Positions 56,240 to 64,000 of a stretch of DNA of 64,000 nucleotides are shown in pieces. The notes under the pieces are model-generated. The model worked only from the letters and a program-made list of their open reading frames with translations. It was not told the DNA's origin and searched no databases. Within the stretch, counting starts at the first letter, position 1, and every line of letters starts with the position of its first letter. The position numbers were made by a program, and so were the translations under genes. Origin of the DNA: Strigamia acuminata (Eukaryota > Arthropoda > Chilopoda > Geophilomorpha > Linotaeniidae); contig OX442315.1 of assembly GCA_949358305.1 (NCBI GenBank), forward strand, positions 6,101,875 to 6,165,874. The letters are read 5' to 3'.

Positions 56240-57750
56240 TCATTAAATTTATTTAAAATCAACTTGAGCGTGGGGTCGTCAGGTTTAGTTTTCTTAGCAT
56301 CGGATGACGCGGAGCTGTTATCATGATTTCTTTTGAAATTGTTAGAGGAAGATTTTCCTCTTAATTTGGGGCATTTATTTCTAAAATGTCCCTTGTCACC
56401 GCATTCAAAGCAGGTGCCTCGTTCAAAACGCTTAGTAGTTTCTTTTAAAAGATTTAACAACTCAATGTTCTCTGGTTCTGAGTCAGAATGAGATTGAGAT
56501 TCGGTTGATTCCTCAGAGTCAGACGTGTGTTCAATTAAACTGCTTAGAACTTTCTTAAAAGAAGTGTCGCGTTTCTGGAAACGACGAGGGAAACGATGGT
56601 CACGTCGGGGGTGCTCAAACTTTTTAGCTTTTTCAGGTTCTGCAACCTTTTCAGTCTTTTCAGGCAATTTTGCCGGTGTGGTTGGTTTCGTCACAACTGT
56701 TTCAATTTTCTTAGCTTCAGTTTGAGTGGGATTATTTCCACGTTTAACGTCGTATTTTTCTTTCTCAAGAAGTATTTTAGTGTATAGGCGTTCTATATCA
56801 CCTTTGTTCAAGTTATTAGCGTCCATTTTATGTTGCATGGCCTCCGTCGCGTATCTGTATAGCATTTTACGAGCGGCTAGAGCGGGGTATGTCGTTTGAC
56901 GGCGCCAGCAGTTGTAATAACGCAATACGTATTGATACAAGGATTCCTCTTGATTTGCCACCAACTCGAAACATTCTTCGCCTCTCTGCTCATCGCTCAA
57001 GCTGAAGCGATTTACAAAAAGGACGAGAAATTCGTCCCAAGTAGTCTCAGGTTTGATAAAATCATCGAACCAAAGTCGGGCAACACCGGTTATGTAACAT
57101 GGTACGCATTTATGTACGGCTCGGTCAAGGGAGTCGCCTCTACTCAGAGCGGCGCACTTGATGGCATCTAGAAACAATTCACCTTCGGCTGGCGTGCCCT
57201 CGCCAGTGAAGCGTGGAATGTCTAAGCCTTTGTATGTCAATTTTTTGGCCAAGTCGGCGGAAATAGTGTTATTTCCTATGCCGGTGGAGCTCAAAAAAGA
57301 CTGTTGGGCAGGTGTGTTATCGGCCATTCTCCTAATGGTCTCAACGAGTTGGCGAATAGTTTCGCTTTGGTCGGCGGAAGCAGGGGTGATGGAAACAGGT
57401 GGTAAGGGATTTTGTGCACGTCGCACGGGGGTGGAGGTTAGAGGTTCACTTTCTGTGTGAACAGTTAATTCTTTTGGCTTGGCGCGTTCTTTTAACACTT
57501 GCGCCGAGCGCGCAATAAAATCGTTAATATCTGCAAATTCGTTATGATCTAACCCTAGCATTTCGCTTAATTCTCTTAAGCTATCTCTGTTAACTTCTAC
57601 GACTCTTTGTTTTTCTCCTCCCACGGAAGGGGGTGAAAACGGATTTTGTTGTTGGCTGGTCCCCGCGGTAGGTTCAAGGGGGACCTCAACTTCTTCAATC
57701 TCTTCGCGTTCCGTACCTCCAGGGGATACAATTAACTTTGTTGTTCTCAT
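56140..57750 (-). CDS. Gag of the giant gypsy element
   Basis: 536 codons. The central part has retrotransposon gag features (FTGEGTPAEGELFLDAIK and LWFDDFIKPETTWDEFL). Two zinc knuckles follow: CFECGDKGHFRNKC at about 447 and CPICRESGHTAKDC at about 505, both C-x2-C-x4-H-x4-C. The N-terminus has an acidic Glu-rich start and no membrane signal. Gag forms the particle and packages RNA. The ATG at 57750 is the first in the frame and the leader lies immediately upstream. Confidence 0.92.
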   Translation of the reverse strand: MRTTKLIVSPGGTEREEIEEVEVPLEPTAGTSQQQNPFSPPSVGGEKQRVVEVNRDSLRELSEMLGLDHNEFADINDFIARSAQVLKERAKPKELTVHTESEPLTSTPVRRAQNPLPPVSITPASADQSETIRQLVETIRRMADNTPAQQSFLSSTGIGNNTISADLAKKLTYKGLDIPRFTGEGTPAEGELFLDAIKCAALSRGDSLDRAVHKCVPCYITGVARLWFDDFIKPETTWDEFLVLFVNRFSLSDEQRGEECFELVANQEESLYQYVLRYYNCWRRQTTYPALAARKMLYRYATEAMQHKMDANNLNKGDIERLYTKILLEKEKYDVKRGNNPTQTEAKKIETVVTKPTTPAKLPEKTEKVAEPEKAKKFEHPRRDHRFPRRFQKRDTSFKKVLSSLIEHTSDSEESTESQSHSDSEPENIELLNLLKETTKRFERGTCFECGDKGHFRNKCPKLRGKSSSNNFKRNHDNSSASSDAKKTKPDDPTLKLILNKFNDCPICRESGHTAKDCPVLKNLCAGLDNKASSSN

Positions 57751-59080
57751 TGTATTTTAAGAATTACAACAAGAAGGGAATTAACTTAACACTGAATGTT
57801 CTAAAATAGGCTCTAGCTAACTCTACAATTTCAACAAAGAAAATGTAAATTTCTAACTAAATCAATTTCAAGCAATAAAATGGGCTAAATTAAATTTCTA
57901 TCTGAAGTAGAAATCTAGAAAAGTAATTTAAATGGTCTTACCGTCGATCGTAGTAACTTGGGCAAAAGGATCTCGAAAGGTTTTTCCTAAGTTGGCACAG
58001 GTAGATGGCAAAATAAGCACAGGGAACAGCTTGGTCTCTGGATGGACGAGTAGTCAATGCAGAAGATCTCCAAGGAGTGAGCGGAAAATGGTGGGCCAAA
58101 AAGTTTTATCTCAACTCTCCTTTTTTGAATTTGGGCTCCGTAACGGTCAAAGTTATGTAAATGTGCAAGAATGTTAGTCGACAGTCAGTCTTTAGAAGGT
58201 GTTGAAATCGTTAAATCAAGAATCTGGTTATGGTCTAAACATGGTTATATGTTTGCACAGATGGGGGGAAGAAATGGGTTTCTTGGGTGTGTAGAGGTAA
58301 TTAAGCGAGTTTGTTATTTTAGTTAATGGTAGAAAATTCTTCAATGGGGTATGAAGTTATTTCAACTTGACTTTATTGGAAAATTGTTTGGGAATAGAAT
58401 TTAGTTTGTATCAGTTATTTATTGTTGTTAGGAAATGTTGTTTTAGGTTTATTGCAAGGAAATGTTTTAAAGTGGAATAGCAACGTTTAAATTGTATTTT
58501 TATTTTTATTAGGTTTCAAGTCATAAGGACTTAAGTTAATGCTGATTAGGTGTAAGTGTTAATAATTGATTTTGATTTTAACTAGGATTAAGTTATAAAT
58601 AGTATTTTATTTACAGTTATTTTGAAATTATAGATAGGGTTGGTAGAGAATATTTATTATTTTAAGGATCAAAATTGTGAGTTGAAGTGAAAAGAAGGCT
58701 TCTTCAAGGCTTTGTTATTTTTGTGCAGTTTTTTGAGCCATTAAGAGCAAGTGGTTTTTACACCATGGGTGGCCTGGGGGTACTTGAAAAAGTCAGAAGA
58801 AGGGGAGAGTTAGTTAAGGTCAGTGCCCTTTTAGTTTCAAGTGGGCCTGAGCACATATGGTTTGACTTACCCTGTCACCGCTAAACATAAGAGGTAAACA
58901 AAGTTGCATTTCAGCATTAGTGCACAAAATTTTGATCAATTTAAAATTTGAAGTTTTATTGTATGTGTTGCTCTAACCAATTTTCAAATTAAAATTGACT
59001 TCCATATTTTATAATTGAATTTCTTCAATTATATCTATATCAATCTATTAATTTCACACAGTCATTTTGTTATAAGTATT
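57751..59080. other. Leader of the giant element, proximal part
   Basis: AT-rich non-coding sequence between gag and the repeat-bearing part of the leader. Presumably contains packaging signals. No significant ORF on the - strand. Confidence 0.4.
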
Positions 59081-59781
59081 GGGAACATTACTTGAGTCCA
59101 GATATCAAATTTAACAAAACAGATGGGAATAATACTTTAATCAAATAACTTGCAAATAATTTTAATAATCAGATTTGGAAATAGTTGGTCGTTTTGACGC
59201 TAATTATGCAATTTAGAGTGCAGACATTACAGGTGTCTGGACATTTTGGTTTTTCAAAGAGAAATTTTGAAACCATACTAAAATTGCCAATTACGATTTG
59301 AATTGCCTTTCAATCTGATCAGTAAACAACTTGTCAGTTCTTTGCACATGGATTACAAAATAGATCGTGAACAGCACTTGTGTCCTGACAATTTATACAA
59401 AGTCTAAAATATCAATTTTTAAATTTAAATTTCTAAAAAATTTATACAATAATAATTGTTACACTAATTGTTAAATCCAGGTCGCGGACCTTACTTGTGT
59501 CCGGAAAGATCTTTTTTAAAGAACAGAAATAATAATAACTTTAGTTTTATTAGCGTTTTCACGCTCATTACCAGCTTCAGGTCGCAGACATTACTTGTGA
59601 CTGGACCTTAATAATTTATACAAGATGAAAAATATTAATTTTAGTTTATAACGAATTAACATAGTTTTTACAATTTTAAATTATTAGTTTGAAGTTATAT
59701 TTCCAAAAATTTACACTTTTAATTTTTTGATTAAATTAGTGTTTTTACACTAATTACCGGATCCAGGTCGCGGACGCCACT
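59080..59781 (-). repeat. Degenerate repeats of the LTR/primer-binding junction in the leader
   Basis: The word 'cattacttgtgtccgga' recurs in variants near 59088, 59222, 59374, 59490, 59589 and 59775, at intervals of roughly 100-185 bp. In the last three it is preceded by 'aggtcgcggac' or a close variant. The final copy is the authentic junction with the LTR (TTGTGACGGG), so the leader looks as if it grew by repeated duplication of this end. Confidence 0.6.
59762..59779 (-). other. Putative primer-binding site of the giant element
   Basis: Two bases inside the 5' LTR, the - strand reads TGGCGTCCGCGACCTGGA, beginning with the TGG expected to pair with a tRNA 3' CCA end. The tRNA was not identified. 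Confidence 0.5.
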
Positions 59782-61963
59782 TGTGACGGGAAAACCTAGC
59801 TTATCAATATATACCACGACCATTATTACTCTACATCCGGGGACTAGCATTAGTCTCCCATAGTTCACATGAACTACTGTAGAAAGAAAGATGGCGACAG
59901 GATCTACTCCGTCCAAATGGAGTGCCATAGAAAGAGGCAGAGGGCCATCCATAGAAACTCTCCAAGGCTCCGACCTTGAGAGGAATGTCTGCGTCGCCAC
60001 AAGAGGAGAGAACTGTGAAGTTCTTCACTCTTGTCGGCCTCATTGAAATTCAAGTAATAAAATAAGATAAAGGGATCTGACTTCGTAACAATATATCTAG
60101 ACAATTAAATAGCAACAGCATGAAAACAATTAATAGATTGATGATACGAACTAAATATATTGGAATGAGCAAACACAATAGATTTATCAAAACATGACAA
60201 TTTACCATTTATTGATGGTCAAACTAGGCCTAATATTAATAAGCACAAAAACAAGAATATCAAAGTATTTCAAGCGCATGGACAGGATCTAAACGTGACT
60301 CTCTGTAGAGTGACTAAACACTCTAAAGTAAATTTATATAACACTAAATGAAGTTACGCTGACAGGATTAAGCACAAACAGGCGTGAGTATAACACGCCG
60401 ATCTAAACAATCGTAGGTGACAACAATGGTCACATTTACGCTGACAGGATTAGCAACGCTTCCAGTTGCATAACTAAACATGACATGTCGGGTATTTAAC
60501 TACACAGATCGGTAATGCGGAATGGATACCATATTTCATCATATGGCAATTATGTTGAGTTGATTGCATGAGTGGTTCTTTGTGATACTGGGTCCGTCAC
60601 AAACAACCCTTTCTGACCACTTGGTCCAGATCAGAAAGGCAAGCTAGGTAAATATTATTAATTGAAGAGTAAAAGCAATCCCACGTTGCTCAACAAGGTG
60701 AGCTTATTACACCGTGGGGTGAAGAATTACACACAAGGGCCAGACGAACTTAGGCACCCTCGGTGGCACGGAATAGTCGGCGAACGCCGGAAAAGGAGTT
60801 AGAGACGGGAGAGATAAAACTAACCGCCACGCAAAAGGCCAGTCGAAACTAGTTAAACACCTTATGCTGAGTTTGAGGCGGACTCACAACCAGCGAACTG
60901 AGTCATTGTGAGTAGTCTTATCGCACAACCGGAAATATCAGCAAGGTGTAACACACATGGCCAGCCGAGGCTTAGGCACCACGGTACATAAGGAGCGGTG
61001 AGAGAGAATAGCTAAGTGACCAGAGTGAACTGTGTCATCACAAAGCAAAGTAAAAAGGAACGGGTTTACCTTGGTGGGAAGTTCTCTGGGCGTCTCCAGG
61101 GCAGAAACGGTCAGATGCCGGCAACAAAACCTATTCAACACCTCCGTGGCCATCCTGGCTCGCCGTGGGTCCTAACCAGACGAGCCTTTACAGTTAGACA
61201 AAGTGCTAGTTTACTCGTCTTTGTCTTGTGCTGTTGCGCGTAGGGCCACGCAACTAACGCTGCCTGTGCGTCAATGAAATTGACGCACAACATAATTGTA
61301 TCAGCAAAAGCTTCAAGCAATAAATGTGTAAGGTCAAAATTCAATGGTAATGCAACAGGGGGCGTGAATAAACTGGTGTGAGCCCTTAAATACCCAAAGG
61401 TAGGGCCACTAAATAACACCAGGGAAGCACAACTGTTATGTAACCAGTCATAACAGTGTGCTAGACGGGTTAACTGGTCTTTAACTCGCCCTTTAAATTG
61501 GGGGCGTGACCAAATACTTCTCTCTCTCACAGCAGGACATCTGGCATGGCTAGACGGGGAGGCGTTTCTTGGGCAGGGGTGACGTCACTGAAGGGAGGAA
61601 AATCGGCGATAGATTCCTTCTTTTTCCTGTCTGTAATGTGGTGACCGAAGGGTTGGAGTAGAATGCCTGTCTCAAATAATCAATCTTGTTAATGAATTAG
61701 GGAGCTGCACCATGGCCATGGAACGAGTCCATTTATATGCCATTTATATGTGCATATGCGAATAGTCAGATGATTATTCGGTGGTGTACTTGATAGTCAG
61801 GTGATTAGCGCTTTCCATACAAGATAGTCATATGATTATTATTTCTCATACAAGTAGTCATGTGATTATTTGATATTCTTTATTGTGGTAAGGAATGTAA
61901 GTCCCGTAGTTGGCCAACATCCCACCAGTCGGGGGTATGGCGCTTCGAGGTCGTCTCGTCACA
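59782..61963 (-). repeat. 5' LTR of the giant gypsy element (right copy)
   Basis: 2182 bp, same length and, wherever compared, same sequence as the left copy; followed by the target duplication ACAG. Confidence 0.94.
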
Positions 61964-62301
61964 ACAGTAGTTTGAATGCAGTTTTATGCTGAGAAATGCA
62001 GTTTAGACAGGAAATTTATTATTTATTTTAGCGTTAATTTTAAATGCCAGAAAAAGATATGATAGATTATCCTGGTCCCGAATAAAAAAAATAATACTAT
62101 TTCATGTCCGAAATGATAACAGTTAAATAATAAATGAAAATTTCTTACAATTGATGAAAAAGTATCCAACATGGTTAAATTCGTTCTCTCCATTCCGTAT
62201 CTCCACCTTTTAGCTTTACCGCTTATAGATCGCTTCAGTCTGGTCTAGCTGTGAATGTGGTGCTGTGCGCTACGGACTTAACTCGTCTCCGTTCAGTCGC
62301 G

Positions 62302-64000
62302 ATGAATTCAGAAGTGTTCACTTGTTTCAAGTACGATCCTTTATTTAGTTTAATAATATATCTGGGAGACATTTGTGGTTGAGTTTATAGCTCGGTTGTC
62401 GCCTACCGTAGCACTTACATCGATAAACAGAAAGTAACAAGTAGCCAGACTTTCAGTAGTTCTGCATCGGGACCAATCACGGCTCTTCTCACAGTTGGCC
62501 AATCACATCGCTTCATACATCTTAGGCAACAGTTGGCGCCAAACTCGATTTTTGGACTGTTTGATCTGATATGTGATGACATATCACTTTATCACATTTT
62601 AGAGATTTATGAAAGGAATTGAATGCCAAGATAATTTGTTTTTCCACGAAATAATTTGATTTTCTGAAATAATTTGCTTTTTTCTGAAATATTTTGCTTT
62701 TTTTCTGAAATAATTTGTATTTATATATTTCGTATTGGTATTTCCTCTCATTGTGCACCCGCGCAGTTTCAGCAGTGGTCTATTGGACACTCGCGATCTA
62801 ATAAAGGCATGCACATTAGCTGCAAAATTTAATTAATTAATTTTTTTCAAAAGTTTGATTTGTGGATAGGAAAAAAAATTAAATTACGGTACTTGCTACA
62901 AATGTAAATTTTTTCAGCTAATGTGCGGACTTTTCTCAGACCGCTGGTCTCCAATAGAGCGCTGTGGGTGCTAATCCAACTAACCGATTAATCTAAGGTC
63001 TTGTTTATTTCTGACACAAATGATTTGTAAATTATTATTTTTATTTCTTAATTTTTGTATTTCATCTTTAGATGTGACTTGAAGATTTCTATTCCCAAGG
63101 AACAACTTGGTGGTCTCATCTTTTGCTGCCGATGTGGTGCCGAAACAGATTTAAGCAGACAAACACTAGTAAATATAATATTGACAAAATAATAGCCCAG
63201 GCGTCTATTTAACCCCATGGAGATGGTTCTGGGCGATTATTCTGTTGTTTGTGGTAGTGCAATTTCAAATTCTATTCTGAATTGTAATTATTTCCTCAGG
63301 AAAAAGCTGGTGGTGGCACGCTATCAGAGGAAGGACATTGTAGGCATTGCAACAGCGTGATCGATCTAAACAAGATTGAAGTAAAAATACCTTGGTCTAT
63401 ACAGTACTGCAGTTTTTCTGAAAGTGTAGTCCGTGGACCACTGGTAATCTCTGCGTGAGAGACTGGTGGTCCGCAAATAAGTTTTTGTACAAATAATTCA
63501 GATGTGTACAGTCATGGACAAAAAAATTCTCTTCAGTTTAGCTGTTATAAGTTTATCTATCATTATTTGCCCGGTCTATCTTTTAATACTGACGAGAGAC
63601 CAACCCAAGATTGATGTCATTGAATCTCAATAGATTTTTATGCCATCTGGTAGATAAAATTAAAACAGCTAAACTGAAGGGAGGTCTTTTTTGTCCACGA
63701 CTGTACCGTGTTCAATTTGAACTGCATAAAAATTGGCTTTGTTGTAAATAAATGGTACCTAGCTCATCAAAATTTCACCACAACTGAATGTGACACCGGT
63801 CCGCAATACGTTGTGACAAAATGTGATAGTGGTCTGCTACAGGTTGGGACAAAAAATACCGGTCCGCAACAATACATAGTTTGAGGAGAACTACAGTACT
63901 GTACAATTGTTTGTAACCACTAAAAACTGGTACTATATTTACACATTCTTTTTTGGCATCAAAATATGTTAAATGTTGCTAGTTTGACCATCCTTGGTTC
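62302..64000 (+). CDS. TRAF-like gene J, first three exons, continues beyond the window
   Basis: Exons 62302-62330, 63072-63168 and 63300-63380 are open and in phase: zinc ribbon (TCFKCDLKI ... CCRCG), then the first TRAF-type finger half (CRHCNSVIDLNKIE). It is the closest relative of gene G, sharing exon 1, the intron 1 foldback element and the intron 3 MITEs, plus about 340 bp of upstream sequence. Zinc-finger, coil and MATH exons are expected to the right of the window. Its upstream region was split from its left flank by the giant element, which lies only about 340 bp from the ATG. Confidence 0.68.
62457..62971. mobile_element. Truncated copy of the intron-1 foldback element in gene J
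   Basis: Matches 24149 to about 24960 but with only about three units of the 20-bp array, and it lacks the right arm after 'gcgctgtgggtgc'. The remaining intron then continues with 'aactaaccgatta' as in gene G. Confidence 0.7.
63410..63893. mobile_element. hAT-type MITE in intron 3 of gene J
   Basis: Same insertion as 25565-26085, flanked by cagtactg on both sides; ends are slightly mutated ('cagtttttctgaaa', 'tttgaggagaacta'). Confidence 0.78.
63509..63703. mobile_element. Tc1-like MITE nested in the hAT MITE of gene J
   Basis: 'cagtcatggacaaaaaa' and 'ttttgtccacgactg' ends with flanking TA; same site as in gene G and about 13 bp shorter. Confidence 0.75.

Larger units (their letters stand above)
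43359..61963 (-). mobile_element. Giant Ty3/gypsy-type LTR retrotransposon, 18.6 kb, apparently intact termini
   Basis: Two LTRs of equal length (2182 bp) at 43359-45540 and 59782-61963; every stretch compared by eye is identical. Ends are TGTGACGG ... CGTCACA, with a 4-bp duplication ACAG at 43355-43358 and 61964-61967. The paralogue at about 23640-23680 reads uninterrupted across the site ('ggaatgtacagtagtt'). On the - strand the order is LTR, a 2-kb leader, gag (57750-56140), protease-RT-RNase H (56239-53606), integrase (53970-52033), ORF3 (50069-48420), a long 3' region with ubiquitin-derived sequence, then LTR. Gag and protease-RT overlap in a -1 relation. Typical gypsy elements are 5-8 kb, so this one is unusually large. 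Identical LTRs imply very recent insertion. Confidence 0.95.

Overview
The window is nuclear DNA of an invertebrate animal, AT-rich and intron-rich. The evidence is multi-exon genes with consensus GT/AG splice sites, TRAF/MATH proteins, nucleoporin-type FG and RanBP2 zinc-finger exons, and several superfamilies of LTR retrotransposons and MITEs. An arthropod is plausible, but nothing here fixes the taxon. No prokaryotic features, tRNAs, rRNAs or CRISPR arrays were seen.

The backbone is a tandem array of RING-less TRAF-like genes, all on the + strand. The ancestral unit can be read exon by exon: exon 1 (29 nt) plus exon 2 (97 nt) encode an N-terminal CxxC...CxxC zinc-ribbon-like module; exons 3-6 encode TRAF-type zinc fingers; exons 7-14 are small exons, mostly joined in phase 1, encoding coiled coil; the last exon encodes a MATH (TRAF-C) domain. 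Units: A (325-2280, lacks exons 3-6), B (2894-6791), C (8290-9814, pseudogene), D (14213-16519), E (16912-20899), G (23999-33920), H (38572-41359, lacks exon 1) and J (62302 to the window end, partial). Relics lie near 21.1 and 42.5 kb. Joining the predicted exons gives open, phase-consistent proteins of about 352 aa (A), 642 aa (B), 439 aa (D), 754 aa (E) and 516 aa (G).

The most striking observation is that two units carry nucleoporin-like exons at the same place, after the last coiled-coil exon (exon 14). B reads TRAF zinc fingers, coiled coil, three RanBP2-type zinc fingers, then FG-repeat tail. E reads TRAF zinc fingers, coiled coil, FG-rich domain, second coiled coil, then MATH. Both joins are in frame. 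They look like TRAF/nucleoporin (Nup153-like) fusions.

The second highlight is a giant Ty3/gypsy-type element at 43359-61963 (18.6 kb, - strand). It has two LTRs of 2182 bp that look identical, a 4-bp target duplication, and a paralogous empty site elsewhere in the window (about 23.65 kb). Besides gag, protease-RT-RNase H and integrase it carries a 549-codon third ORF with cysteine-rich motifs and, antisense, a string of at least six decayed ubiquitin repeat fragments.

Other elements: a gypsy remnant (6.9-7.96 kb); a deleted gypsy copy with 212-bp LTRs (28506-32978) inside an intron of gene G; solo LTRs (34044-35085, 35480-35811); a copia fragment (35135-37080) whose LTR is split by a foldback element; a truncated LTR of the giant family (37078-38398); large foldback elements (10209-11746, 24149-25113, 41543-42451); hAT and Tc1-like MITEs; a RING/MULE-like fragment inside gene E; a broken LRR gene on the - strand (21934-23368); and minisatellites at 5.7, 21.5 and 24.4 kb. 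Because units were duplicated before several insertions, paralogous empty sites define many element ends exactly.
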